From Oxyruncus cristatus (lineage: Eukaryota > Chordata > Aves > Passeriformes > Cotingidae), in the NCBI GenBank assembly GCA_013399855.1, contig VXAY01002371.1, positions 2,164,883-2,228,882 of the forward strand: a DNA stretch of 64,000 nt, given 5' to 3'. This document shows, in pieces, positions 41,659 to 60,111 of this stretch; positions within the stretch are counted from its first letter, which is position 1; every line of letters starts with the position of its first letter. Both the position numbers and the translations under genes were made by a program. The notes under the pieces were generated by a model. The model saw only the letters and a program-made list of their open reading frames with translations. It searched no databases and had not been told where the DNA came from.

Positions 41659-43413
41659 CATAGAATCATAGAATAACAGGATCACAGAATGGGCTGAATT
41701 TGAAGGGACCCACAAGAATCATCTAGTCTAACCCTTGACCCTGCACAGGACCATCCCCAAGAGTCATGCCATGTGCCCAGGAATATCATGCAAACATTTC
41801 TTGAACTCTGTCAGACTTGGTGCTGGGACCACTTCCCTGGGGAGCCTGTTCCTGTGCTCAACCACCCTCTGGGTGAAGAGCACAACTTCAGGCCATTCCC
41901 TGGGGTTCTGTCACTGGTCACCACAGAGAAGAGACCAGTGCGTGCCCCTCCTCTTCCCCTCACAAGGAAGTTGTAACTGCAATGAGGTCTCCCCTCAGTC
42001 TCTTCTTCTCCAGGTGGAACACACCTAGTAACCTCAACCACTCCTCATATGGCTTCCCCTCAAGGCCCTTCACCATCTTCGTTGCCGTCCTTTGGACACT
42101 CTCGAAGAGCTTAATAACTTTCTTATATTGTGGTGCCCAAGCCTGCACACAATATTCAAAGCGAGGCTGCCCCAGTGCAGAACAGAGCGGGACAATCCCC
42201 TCCCTCAACCAGCTGGCAATGGTTGGCCCTCCTGGCTGCCAGGGCACTGCTGACTCATATTCAACTTGCCATCGACCAGGACCCCCAGGTCCCTTTTCCG
42301 TTGGACTGCTTTCCAGCATCTCATTTCCCAGTCTGTACGAATATCCAGGGTTGTCCCATCCCAGGTACAGAATCTGGCACTTTCCCTTGTTGAACATCAA
42401 GCGGTTGGTAATTGCTAATTCCTCTGGTTTGTTGAGATCTCTCTGCAGGGCCTGCCTGCCTTTGAGGGAGTCAACAGCTCCTCAGTTTTGTGTCATCTGC
42501 AAACTTGCTTAGTATCCTGTCCAGTCCTACGTTCAAGTCATTTATGAGGATGTTGAAAAAACAGGGCCTTACCAGTCTGATGTCATCCCATTCACTATTA
42601 CCCTTTGGGCTTGACTGGTCAGCCAAATGCTCACCCACATCCAGCTGTGTGCTGGACATCTTGTCCAGAAGGATCCTGTGAAAGACAGCATCAAAAGCTT
42701 TACTGAAATCTAAAAAGATTATATCAGCTGGCTTCCCTTGATCAGCTAGGTGGGTTACCTTGTCATAAAAGGAAATCAGGTTTGATAAGCAGGACTTTCC
42801 TCTCTTGAAGCTGTGCTGGCTGTGATCAATGACTGTGTTGTCCTTCAGATGTTTTTCAATATTTCCCAGAATAATCTTCTCCATAACTTTACTAGGCACT
42901 GAAGTGAGACTGACAGGCCTGTAGTTTCTGAGGTCCTCCTTCTTGCTCTTCTTGAAAATCGGGACAACGTTTGCCAGCTTTCAGTCACCTGGGACCTATC
43001 GGGATCCCCAAGACCATTCAAAATCATTGAGAGACATTTTGTGATGACATCAGCTAGGTCTTTGAGGATTCTTGGATGAATCCCATCAGGCCACAGAGAT
43101 TTGCAGGGATCCAACTGCAGCGGCAGATCCCGCAGAATTTCAGGACTGACTGGGAGTTATCATTCTCACTGTCATGGTCCTCCAGCTCAGGCACTGAGAC
43201 CCCCTTGGTCCATCATCCATGTTGGAGACAGAGGCAAAGAAAGTGTTGACCACCTCTGGCTTGTCTCTGTCCCTCTTTGTGAGGTGACCATCCTCATCCT
43301 GTAATGGGCCAATTATATTTCTCTACTGCCTCTTGCCATTAATATATTGAAAAAAAAGTCTTTTCATTGTCCCCCACATTTCACCCAACTTCAGTTCCAG
43401 TTCAGCTTTGATC
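41659..43413 (-). mobile_element. CR1 LINE copy, about 1.75 kb, antisense, with decayed reverse transcriptase
   Basis: The + strand begins with the reversed CR1 terminal repeat (catagaatcatagaataaca), so the element reads on the minus strand with its 3' end at 41659. Reverse transcriptase (RT) homology appears in three minus-strand pieces. The N-terminal one (43114-42845) includes WPDGIHPRILKDLADVI. The middle one (42899-42471) has SKVMEKIILGNIEKHL, then FKRGKSCLSNL, then IIFLDFSKAFDAV, and the catalytic-type box FADD at 42492-42503. The C-terminal one (42400-41960) includes KGKCQILYLG and KLFESVQRTATKMVKGLEG. The frame is broken between the pieces and the 5' region (endonuclease) is missing, so the copy is dead. 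It lies antisense in ESR1 intron 5. Confidence 0.95.
42471..43114 (-). pseudogene. CR1 reverse transcriptase remnant (frameshifted)
   Basis: Two overlapping minus-strand frames together cover the start of the RT fingers/palm and the FADD active-site box. They overlap at 42845-42899 in different frames, so a frameshift separates them, and a stop follows shortly after FADDTKL. The LDFSKAFD motif (RT box A type) and FADD (box C type) are retained. This is a fossil and not a host gene. Confidence 0.88.
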
Positions 43414-44994
43414 TATATAATGAAACAATCTGATTGAATGTCTACAATAATGGAAAAGATGAATGCTGTAGTCTAATTTCTTTTGATCTGTTCTTCTTTC
43501 CTTACTCTTCAGCATGTTCTTCACAGGTTTCAGTGTTTTCATCCACTGCATTCTGTCCTGAATCCACATCACACTTTCCCTGTAACAGGGGTCTAAATGA
43601 TGAAAAAGTATCTGCGGTTAACAGCATTTGCAAATACTAACTTAACTACTGTCTAGAATCCTGTCACCAACTACAGATGCTAAACCCCAGATCTGTCTGT
43701 AACTTGTGTTTTTCTGTATTTAGTGAAAATTCAGTATTGTTAATAAGGAGCTTTACCATATTTTGTGCATGCCTCTCTATCTCTCTGACCATTCGGTGGC
43801 AGACATCTCTCTGATTTGGACATCCCTTTTATTTTTCATATTCAGGATTCTCCTGATTCTAACAGAATCTTTCTGTTAACAATCTTGGAAGATAGATAGT
43901 CATTTGTACATTTGTACATAAAGCTCAGGTCACATCAAATCTTATTTTGCAACTTCTTTATCTTTTGGCTAGAGAAGTACAGTCTTATCTTGTTAATATC
44001 TATCTGAAAAGCCATAAAAATAACATTCTAACTTTGCTCTTTTTTTGAATAAATGTGATTTTTTTCTCCCAGCTTACTCCTCCTACTTGGGTCATACTAC
44101 ACATATGCTTATCTTGTCTCTGAAGATCTTTTAGAGACTGTCTTTTCTCATTGCATGAGAGCCTACTTTTTACATTTTCAAATATATACCTCTTTAATTT
44201 TCCTATGCAACAATTCACAATTGCAAGACCCCTTGAAAATATCTGTAAAGCAGCCTTTTCTTATTAATTCTAAGTTCCTTCTTAAAATCTTGCATGCCTA
44301 TAAAAAATAATTACTCAACAATTAAGCTGCCAGTATGTGTATATTGCTGTGGTTTCTAAGGGTGAATATCCTCACATTATCTCTTTCTGTTCCCACTCTG
44401 CATTGTAATCAGACAGTGTATTTTGCGGGGTAATGCACCCTTTCTTATTCTGTTATTGTACTATGCAAACACTTGAGTCTTGGTTCAAAATCAGGCATTT
44501 TAACAGTCTGCCAGTTACACATAACTGGTACATTTTTACGGTGTACAACTGATGCTATTAAAAATGCTCAAATGACAATAATTATAGATTAGAAAAACAT
44601 GCTCAATCAGGAAATACAATGGCACACTCATAGTAATTGCAATTAATGTACAGTACCTGACAAAATCAAAGCAAGCCCAGGATAAATCTAAGTCTTTTGT
44701 ATTCTGTTTTTGAAAGTGAGTATATTGTATAGGGCAGATTTAGAAGTAAAAGGTTTAGGTTTCTGGTGGGACAAACCAGATGTTTCCTGTCTGGAGGGTT
44801 CCCAAGAACTAGGCTTTAAAAATGTCATTAGACCAGGGTTGATATTTGTCAGGCCTGACAATAGGCTGTTTATAATTTTGAAGAAAATGTAGTGTTTCTT
44901 CAGGAATAAGAAAGTAATACTTCATTACATTTTTAAAGGATTTGTTGCATTCAGATATCATGATATTCACAGCTTACTCAAAGGCTCTAAATAT

Positions 44995-45915
44995 CATAGA
45001 ATCACAGAATCAACAATCAAGGTTGGAAAAGACCTCTGAGATCAAGTCCAACCTATGACCCAATACCACCTCGTCAATTAGACCATGGCAATAAGTGCCA
45101 CATCCAGTCTCTTCTTAAATACCTCCAGGGATGGTGAATTCATCACCTCCCTGGGCAGCCCATTCCAATGCCTGATCACTCTCTGTAAAGAACTTCTTCC
45201 TAATGTCTAACCTAAACCTCCCCTGGCACAGCTTAAGGCCGTGCCCTCTTGTCCTACTGCTGGTTGCCTGAGAGAAGAGACCAACCCCCACCTGGCTACA
45301 ACCTCCTTTCAGGTAGTTGTAGAGAGGGATGAGGTCTCCCCTGAGCCTCCTCTTCTCCAGGCTAAACAACCAATCCCTCAGCCTCTCCTCAGAGGACTTG
45401 TGCTCCAGTCCCTTCACCAGCCTTGTTGCTCTTCTTTGGACACACTCCAGCACCTCAATATCCTTCCTGAACTGAGGGACCCAGAATTGGGCACAAGGTA
45501 TGGCCTAACTAGTGCTGAGTACAGGGGCAGAATCACCTCCCTGTTCCTGCTGGCCACACTGTTCCTGATCCAGGCCAGGATGCCATTGGCCTTCTTGGCC
45601 ACCTGGGCACACTGCTGGCTCATGTTCAGCTTCCTGTCAATCCAAACTCCCAGGTCCCTTTCTGCCTGGCTGCTCTCCAGCCACTCTGTGCCCAGCCTGT
45701 AGCGCTGCAGGGGGTTGTTGAGGCCAAAGTGCAGGACCCGGCACTTGGCCTTGTTGAACCTCATCCCGTTGGATTCAGCCCATCTGTCCAGGTCCTTCTG
45801 CAGAGCCCTCCTACTCTCCAGCAGATTGACACTCCCCTGCAACTTGCTGTCATCTGCAAATTTGCTGATGGTGGACTCAATCTCCTCATCCAGATCACCA
45901 AAAAAGATATTAAAC
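44995..45915 (-). mobile_element. CR1 LINE copy, about 0.92 kb, antisense, with RT C-terminal frame
   Basis: The + strand opens with catagaatcacagaatcaac, the reverse complement of the CR1 3' tail, then 'aaggttggaaaagacctctg'. The minus-strand frame at 45917-45414 begins just inside the 5' edge with [20 protein letters not shown] (FADD at 45849-45860). It then has [18 protein letters not shown], the [20 protein letters not shown] segment and [17 protein letters not shown] second frame (45453-45115) carries [13 protein letters not shown]. The protein is a typical CR1 RT C-terminal part, open for about 160 codons, suggesting a younger copy than the one at 41659. It is 5'-truncated at about 45915. 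Confidence 0.96.
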
Positions 45916-46029
45916 ATAATTTTAAAGAAACTCTTGATAGAAATAGCTTAATTGCTGACTGAGGTGGATGACTTCTCATCTGAAACACCCTCGGTATCAG
46001 CAAAATGGGAAATGCAGTGCTGCATTTTA

Positions 46030-46300
46030 AAAAGGTGTGTGGAACTTCTGCCCATTAAGCCTGGTGACCACTGTAAGGAAACTGATGGGATGCCATCTAA
46101 AGAAGAAAATTTTCTGAAGTGTGAATAAATCTGACATGCTTATAAAGAGTCACCATGCATTTTGTAAGAGGAAGCCATGAATACATTAAAGTCCTTTTAA
46201 AAAAAATAACAAGCAAGTAGATATGGCAGATCTTGTTGGGTAACCAAAAAGTATTAAACAAGTTCCCAGTTTTATGTAGACAAATGTGAACTGATGCATA
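46030..46300 (+). mobile_element. Possible ancient CR1/L2-like LINE relic
   Basis: Loose similarity to a LINE reverse transcriptase region read on the + strand: 'cattaagcctggtgaccact' and then 'gagtcaccatgcattttgta' followed by agaggaagccatg. These recall CR1 text that introduces the palm domain. Divergence is high and no frame is open, so this is a weak call. Confidence 0.3.
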
Positions 46301-48734
46301 TACGAGAAGAATAATCCTTATCTTCCTAAACTGCATTCTTGTTGATCTTTCCCTCTCACTGTTAACAGCAATCAGTTCTATGGAACCAGCAGTTCTTTGC
46401 TTGACAGCAGTTTAAAAGTAGATTGCAATTTTGCTTCCCCCCGAGAATCATTACAACGGGACACTGAAACAATATAGAGCATTGTTATTCCTCTGTTAAT
46501 TCCTCCGTGCATCTGTACTTGGAAAACTGTGCCTTTCTGATTTTTCTTGTCTTGACAGGAATATTGAAAGAACAGAAGAGGTACCCAGAGATGTTGCATA
46601 GGCAATCAAATAGAGATGCAAGCTTTGCTACAAAGAATAACTAAATAAACTAACTTCTCAGTCTGTGATGCTCATTAGAAGGAGGGAAAAAATAAGATGA
46701 TAGAGTTGCATAAAGTCATGATCATGTTAAGAAGGTGTGTGGTAATCCACAATTTATTATCTCTTCCAACCTAGGACTAGAGGTAGTCATTTGAAATCAG
46801 CAGATCCAAATGCCTATTTGCTTAGCCCACAGCTAAATATACATTTGATATGAGATAGGACGGCTGTCCTCATGTTATTTTCTAATGTTATTTTCTTATC
46901 ATAATTGTAAAAAATGCCTTGCAGCAAGAAATCTGTCTAGGGACTTCTAAAATTTTGGTTAAATGTAGTCAGTATTTCCATGTTTCTATCAGGTTATTTC
47001 TTTCATTTTACAGAGAAAGCTAGTCTATTTTTCAGGGTTGTTTTTAATTTGGGAACTTCTTCTCATCCTCTTCCAGTGCTTGATGGAGATGTTTTGTTGT
47101 CTCCAAATAAAAATTGAAGAATTTTCCTTTTACTAACTTTCATAATGAGCAATGGCAGAAGGCCACGGGTCTCTTTAAACTGCAGCTAGCACGAATAGCA
47201 AAAAGAATTACAGCATTCCCTGCATGACAGGGTGGCTGAATAACTTATTGCTTTTGTGGCTTTTTTTTCTGGAAGTTTCTCACTACATCTGAAAAGAATC
47301 TTTTAAGTTATTTATGCAGATGTTTTGATAGATGGAAAATTAGATACAATAGAAGAATATCAAGATGAAATCTTAATATGTTTTGCTTGCCCCTCAGCTT
47401 GTAGAATGCTCCAGATGTCTGAGGGCATCACACTTGTCTGTCACTTGAATAAAATGCACAACATTTCATTTGGTATTTTGTAATTATGGATGCATTAATT
47501 ACCATTGACTTATTAGAAAAATGGAAGCAAAGTGATCACAGGTGCTTGATTCAGAATGACTCTTTATTGACTCTTCTGCTTGTATTTATTTCAAAGGAGA
47601 AAAGCCCATAGGTAATAAGTATGTCCAAATTTGCACTTTAAAAAAAGTTGAAAAACGATTGTGCATTTAATTTTCATCTTGTCTTTAATAGCAATGGATT
47701 CCATCCTGAAAACCGAACTCAAACAATTGTCTTATCATCAGGCTACTTACTTGATAGAGCTGAATGGATTAACTTGTACAGAGTTAGGGACTATGTTGAA
47801 ATAATTAAATTTCTCTTTCATCTTTCACTTTATGGTTGGATTTTGAGATGTATTATTATATTGCAGACCCCATAGAATGAAAAAAAATTAAAAGAGACAG
47901 AATTATAAATGTTAAAACATGAATATCTTTTTGTCATAAATCAATCTTTACTGTGTCTTTAAGCAATATTCAAAGACTACGCAATTCTGTAACCCAAACA
48001 ACCTCCATGTAAATCAGAAAGACACTTCCAGAGTTTGGGGAGGTGCTGGGGAGTGCTTAAAGTTATGAAGTCTTAAAAAAAAAAAAACAAAAAAGAAAAG
48101 AAAAAAGAAAGTCCCTCTCATTATGATCTTCAAAATTTTCAGCTGATTGAAAAAGATCCCTTGGGGAATTTGTAGGCACAGGACAGAATTTTTCAGAGAA
48201 AATGAAATATTTTCTGGATTCAAGATAGTCCCTACGTAACTTACAAGATTGCTTGTTCATCTAGTCACTCTGACCTCAGAAACTCAGGCCCCAGCTCTAG
48301 GTCACATTGTATTATGATGCTGTTTAATTCCAAAATTAAACTTTCTTTGCATTTCTGATATGAAGAGAATTTTGAAATTTTTTTTGCTTTATGGTGATCC
48401 AGACAATATAAATTAAATTGAAAAAGGCCTTCCTGTCTATCAGAATAACTTTTCTTCAGCCAATTATTGTAGCTCTCATTTTTCCCTAATGGAGAGCCTT
48501 CATAATAATTTTCTAATCTAATCATGTCAAATGTGACCAAAAAATAATTAGTTTTCTTAGAATGCAGCATTTTAGAGGTTTTTCTGGTCTGACATATTTG
48601 TGGATCCATTTCACATTATTTAAAAAAAAATAAAAAATTAAAAGTACTTAGTTGTTAATTGTTTATATGTTTCAGACCTGGTTCACCACTGCTGAAATGT
48701 ATAGTGTACTACTTTTGCTCTGTCTGTGTAGGTG

Positions 48735-49632
48735 GATGATTCTCTGTTGATCTAGTCAGGAAAGTCATGTGTTTGACTACCTGGCTCTGAGGGCAGGGGT
48801 CAAAAGCATGGAAGCCCAGGTGGTCCAGTCCACTGGAGCCATTGAGGAGAGAGGGCTTGAGGTGGAATGGGCAGATCCTGTAGATCAGCAGCTGGTTGCA
48901 TAGCTCCTGTCAACAGCTTTTTTGGTCATGCAACCTGCTCTGAGGATCAAGGATGTTTAGGAGGAGATGGGATCAGCATCATAAAGTAGGGCACAAGCAC
49001 AATTTCCGCAGACTGGCCAACCTGGTGAGGGAGCTTTAAACCAGGATGATGTGGACAGGAGAGACATAATCAACAAAACGTATTAGTAGTAAACCTTCCT
49101 AAGTGTGTGCATGCACAGAAATACAGAAATACATGTGTCTGCAGAACAACATGATGGGGGAAGTTCCATAATTTTTTTGGGAATTCAGCACAACTGGGTG
49201 ATCTCTGAGCCAGCAATGCTCCCCTCCCAGACTGCATTAGGAAAAGCATTAGCAGCAGCTGGAGGGAGGTGATACTTACTCACTGCTCAGCCTTGCTGCT
49301 GCAAATCTGGAGTGCTGTGTCCAATTCTCAGCTACCCAGTACAAGACAGACATGCACATACTGGAGTGAGGCCAGTGAAGGGTCACAAAAATGATTAATG
49401 GACTGGAACATATTCCGTATAAGGAGAGGCTGAGAAGACTCAAATCTGATGGAGCAGGGGAGGTAAAGGAGACAGTGGAAGATTCATCTCAGTGACAGGA
49501 GAAGAGGTTTTGGGGTCTCAATCCTTGGAGATACTAAAAATCCAGCAAGATATGGGCCTGAACAAGGCCATCGAACTAGATGATTTCCAGACAACCTACC
49601 AATATTAGCAGTTCAGGTATTCTGTGACTAAC
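48735..49632 (+). mobile_element. CR1-like composite: 5' portion joined to 3' portion
   Basis: The first part (about 48760-49050) contains 'gcagactggccaacctggtg' and agggagctttaaaccagg, which resemble the 5' region of avian CR1. The second part (about 49290-49632) has CR1 3' text in sense orientation: 'tctggagtgctgtgtccaat', 'cagtgaagggtcacaaaaat', 'aaggagaggctgagaagact' and 'aactagatgatttccagaca', ending near 'ttctgtgactaactc'. Most of the coding middle is absent. It may be one internally deleted element or two neighbours. There is no open reading frame. Confidence 0.55.
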
Positions 49633-50384
49633 TCTAGGTGAAAATCACTTTAAGCCAGATTTGTAATTATTTTGTTTCCATCGATGTCTATTAATAGAAC
49701 AAGTTTATATAGAATACTTTAATTTATATAAATGTATATAAGCATCATTATTGTTTTGAAGTCTGTGTACAGACGTACTATTCTCTTTCTGTGTCAGAGC
49801 ACAGGCACTTAAGTCTGTGAATGTCCTCCCTTCTAACTGAGAGTGTGAAAGTTGTGCCTGTGGCGTTCTCTCAGTGATACCTCCTCTGTTTCCTAACCTG
49901 CCTTTAGGCTTAGGAACACATCCTGTGACAGGCCTTGTTTAGAGGCTTCTGCAACTAGTTACTGACATTTCCTTTCCTAGTCTTGTGGATCCTATCTGTT
50001 CTTGGCAGTTCCTTGTCATCAGATGAACTATCATGATACAAGAAGACAGACAGATAACAAATACAAGGGCTTTGTTTTGATGGGTGCATCTGTCCTACTT
50101 GGGCATTTCCTTTGAATGAAAAGTTTGATGAGAACATCGATTGAATCCTTGAGTATCTGTTCCCTCCACCTAAGCACCCTTCACTATTAATTTTCTCTTG
50201 ATCCTGTGCTTCTGTGAAAGACATTTCTAATATCTAGGTTTTCCCCAAGACTTAAAATCTGGGTTCTTATTCCTGCATACAGTGGAATAGCCCTGGTGCT
50301 GCTACCACTATCAGTGGTAGCGTAAGCAGTATAACAAGGGAAGGGACTATGCTGTTTTTATTTGGCAGTCATTAGACGATATCT

Positions 50385-50834
50385 GGAATACCACATCCAG
50401 CTTTGTGCTGCTTATTACAGGAAAGACATTGATAAACTTTAGTAAACATAGTGGAGAGCCACCAAGGCAGAACTCCATGCCTTGTGGCTGGGAGAAGTGG
50501 ATTTGTTCAGTCTGGAGAAGAAGGGGCTTTTAAATCTGCTTAACCTACAATCTACACGGAGGTTATCAAAGATCTTTATTAATGTGCCTGATGGGAGACT
50601 GAGAAACAGGAGTCATAAATTGAAGCAGAGGAGGTTCTGGCTGGATATAGGGGAGAAAAAATCATGATGATGAAAATAATTAAGCTGAGACAGGTTGTGT
50701 GTTCTCCATCCTTGGAGATTATCAAGACCAGAGTTTCATAAAGCCTTGAGTAAACTGACCCTGCTTTGACTGGGATGTTGGACTAAAGGCATCCTGAATT
50801 GTCTTCCACCCTGGATGATGCTGTGATTCTACAG
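50385..50834 (+). mobile_element. Old CR1 LINE 3' end, sense
   Basis: Diverged CR1 text read on the + strand: 'ggaataccacatccagcttt', 'gtggagagccaccaaggcag', 'gttcagtctggagaagaagg', 'tgatgggagactgagaaaca' and 'tccatccttggagattatca'. It ends with gatgatgctgtgattctac, the expected tail. The short open frame 50482-50667 falls inside it and is not a gene. Confidence 0.82.
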
Positions 50835-51423
50835 ACCTACTAAAGTAAATGCACACAGTACTTTTATGCAGTCACTTAAGACCTTTAATTCAACTGCTCT
50901 AACTTTCCCAAATATTTCCCAATAGCCAAGTGTTAAGGATTCTTCTGAGAATACATTCTGACACTTTGCAGGAAACAAGATTTTACTGTCTTTTTAGTAA
51001 GATGAGAGTACACAAAGACAACAGCATGATGGTGGGATAAGGATAATTTTCAAATCTATTGCTTAATTTATCCTCCAGGAAAGTTATCAAGCCTTCCTAG
51101 ATAGGCCTTCCTATCAACTAAACACATAGCTGTTAAGATTTGATAGTATTATCAGCTTATGTTAGAAAGGTAGAAGGCAATTCAGGAGAACTGGAGATGA
51201 CTACTTCAGATAGGTTTGTTGGTTGACAAATAACCTAGATAATAAAAGCATTTGATTAGAAACCTGTATTTCAAATATGCTGAGCTCCTGCAGCTCCCAC
51301 TGATTCCAGTCGAGCTGGATCTGCTGCCTAACTCTGAAAATAAAGCAGAAATTTCTAAGTTATTCCTGCACACATGAATACCTCAAGCTAGGTATCTGAC
51401 TTCACCTAAAGTACTTTACCTAA

Positions 51424-58119
<6,696 letters not shown>

Positions 58120-58303
58120 GTGTGTACACTTTTCTTTCCAGCACCTTGAAATCTCTAGAAGAAAAAGACTATATTCACCGTGTCCTGGACAAAATCACAG
58201 ACACTCTGATTCACTTAATGGCTAAGTCAGGTCTTTCTCTGCAGCAGCAACACCGACGACTGGCTCAGCTCCTCCTCATCCTCTCTCACATCAGGCACAT
58301 GAG
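58120..58303 (+). CDS. ESR1: Estrogen receptor alpha, exon 7 (ligand-binding domain helices 9-11 region)
   Basis: The first two bases complete a Gly codon (g|gt). The protein then reads [40 protein letters not shown] and [20 protein letters not shown]. The [14 protein letters not shown] helix forms the main dimer interface of the receptor family. The acceptor is ctactccag and the donor is gag|gtgaga. The length of 184 bp equals human exon 7, whose skipping (delta-7) is a common splice variant in mammals. Only about 36 bp separate its donor from an antisense CR1 insertion. Confidence 0.98.
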
Positions 58304-58339
58304 GTGAGAGCAAGCACCCAGTCAGCACTCCTGTGTGTC

Positions 58340-58760
58340 TTAGAATTACAGAATCATAGAATGGCCTGGGTTGGAAGGGACCTTAAAGATCATCTAGCCC
58401 CAACCCCTCCTGGGGTTCCTCAGAGCCCCATCCAACCTGGCCTTGAACACTGGAAGGGTGGGGAATCCACAACTTCTCTGGGCAACCTGTTCCAGTGCCT
58501 CACTATCCTCCCTGAAGAATTTCTTCCTAACATCTAATCTAAACCTGCCCTCTTTCAAATTTAAAGCTATTCCCCCTTGTATTGTCATTACATGCCCTTG
58601 TAAGAAATGCCTCTCCAGTTCTCTTATAGCACCTTTCCAGTACCTAATGGCCTACAAGGTCTTCTCAGGGCCTTCTCTTTTTCAAGCTGAACAACCCCAA
58701 TTTTTTCAGGCTGTCTTTGTGGGAGAGGTGCTTCAGCCCTTGGATCTGGACTTGTTCTAA
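58340..58760 (-). mobile_element. CR1 LINE 3' end, antisense, adjacent to exon 7
   Basis: The + strand starts ttagaattacagaatcatag and then 'ggcctgggttggaagggacc', 'ttaaagatcatctagcccca', 'gggcaacctgttccagtgcc' and 'ttcttcctaacatctaatct'. It ends near 'cttggatctggacttgttct'. This is the reverse complement of about 420 bp of CR1 3' sequence, without a coding frame. Confidence 0.95.
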
Positions 58761-59356
58761 CAGACCCAAACACACGTGTTTGAAAAGTGCCAAGTAGAAT
58801 ACTAATGTAGCAGTAGCCTAGCTCTGCAAACTTTAGTCTAAGATTTAATAAAACTACGACTTTTATGTAGCCAATTTTCACAAGTGCCTTGATTGCAAAT
58901 CACTTTAGAAAAGAGTCATTATGTCCATTGTATGGATGAGGATAAATGCAGAACTACTGAATTCCAGCCTAGAGGACCATGTCTTTTGCTAATCAGAGGA
59001 GAGCTGTCTGAGCAACTGTTAATAGTTGCAGCAATGATTATCCCAAATGTAATTATCTCTTAAGGTAGCTGCTCAGTGGCATAATAAGTCTATACAAAGA
59101 TATGGTATATATTTATCGTTATGAAGACACAGGAGATGCTGTTACACAGGTTTTAATTTTCATTATTTCAGCTAATAAAGTTTAAATCAGAGTAAGCACC
59201 ACATCATAGCTACTAAAGCTGAAACATGAAGATTTTGCCTCCTGGACCGATACTCAGCTCTTCAGGAAAAAATCAGGGAGTGTGTGCTTGTGGGTTTTTT
59301 TTTCATTTGTGTAATTTTGTGTAGTTTCTTTGTCCATGTGTTTCTTTGTCCATCTT

Positions 59357-59358
<2 letters not shown>

Positions 59359-59394
<36 letters not shown>
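59359..59394. repeat. Poly-T tract, 36 nt
   Basis: Thirty-six uninterrupted T residues lie in intron 7, about 480 bp before exon 8. Length errors in the assembly and polymorphism are both likely. No retroposon body is evident next to it. Confidence 0.97.
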
Positions 59395-59398
<4 letters not shown>

Positions 59399-59804
59399 CT
59401 CTAAGAAGAATTTGTACAATTACGGAAATGCACAGTAAAGTTAATTGTTGTTACATAGTTTTGTGAATGGATACTATCGCAAGTGAGTTTTCGCTAATAA
59501 ATTGGTAGAGCTTATTTTCTAGGAAAGAAAACTGGTTATTTTTTTATTGGAACAGTGAGATTCATCCCATCCACTTAGTCACAGTGGTTAAGTTAGGAAG
59601 CCATGTGCCCTGGGCTACCTTTTAGGCAAAGAAGAGCAAAAGAGACATCTTTGGAAGGCAGCTTGACCATGGGCAGCCTGCAATGTTCTTTGAAGGTGCC
59701 GCCTTCTGCTTTACTGTAGCAGGCATGTACAGCAAATGCACTGTTAAGTTAGTTGTTTTGTACAAGACAGAACTTACACAAACATAAATATTATTAGCTG
59801 GTAG

Positions 59805-59836
59805 GTTTTTTGTTTGTTTGTTTGTTTGTTTGTTTT
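59805..59836. repeat. (TTTG)n microsatellite near the exon 8 acceptor
   Basis: About seven tandem TTTG units end roughly 40 bp before the exon 8 acceptor. The run is T-rich and therefore partly overlaps the region where a branch point would be expected. Confidence 0.93.
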
Positions 59837-59876
59837 CCCATAGCATATTTGGAAAGTAACTGTTGTTTGATTACAG

Positions 59877-60111
59877 CAACAAAGGAATGGAGCACCTGTA
59901 CAATATGAAGTGTAAGAATGTAGTTCCACTCTATGATCTCTTGCTGGAGATGCTGGACGCTCACCGACTGCACGCCCCAACAGCCAGGAGTGCTGCACCA
60001 ATGGAAGAGGAGAACCGGAGCCAGCTGACAACTGCATCAGCTTCATCTCATTCCTTGCAGTCTTTTTATGTAAACAGCAAAGAGGAGGAGAATATGCAGA
60101 ATACAATATAA
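59877..60111 (+). CDS. ESR1: Estrogen receptor alpha, exon 8 coding part (helix 12, F domain, stop)
   Basis: The Ser codon shared with exon 7 (ag|c) is followed by [20 protein letters not shown] and [14 protein letters not shown]. The His in GMEHL equals human H524, which binds the 17-beta hydroxyl of estradiol. [11 protein letters not shown] is helix 12 (AF-2), including the Tyr of human Y537 and the Glu of E542, the second half of the coactivator charge clamp. After HAP comes the F domain ([20 protein letters not shown], then [20 protein letters not shown] and a final I), which differs from mammalian ER alpha as expected for a bird. The stop TAA is at 60109-60111. The terminal exon continues as the 3' UTR. 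Confidence 0.98.

Larger units (their letters stand above)
58304..59876 (+). other. ESR1: ESR1 intron 7, about 1.6 kb
   Basis: Donor gtgaga at 58304; acceptor gttgtttgattacag ends at 59876. The intron holds an antisense CR1 near its 5' end, a long poly-T tract in the middle and a (TTTG)n run close to the acceptor. The pyrimidine tract directly before the acceptor is short. The remaining sequence (58770-59340 and 59400-59800) shows nothing else I can name. Confidence 0.95.

Noticed and set aside
41982..42512. 176-codon + strand open frame, among the longest in the window
   Set aside because: It lies opposite the CR1 reverse transcriptase on the minus strand and is only an antisense shadow.
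45241..45702. 153-codon + strand open frame
   Set aside because: Antisense shadow of the CR1 RT C-terminal region at 44995-45915.
47648..47875. 75-codon + strand open frame in intron 5 preceded by an acceptor-like tag
   Set aside because: There is no usable GT donor at a sensible place and no recognised domain, so it is most likely a chance frame.
58443..58760. 105-codon + strand open frame next to exon 7
   Set aside because: Entirely within the antisense CR1 3' end, which is non-coding.
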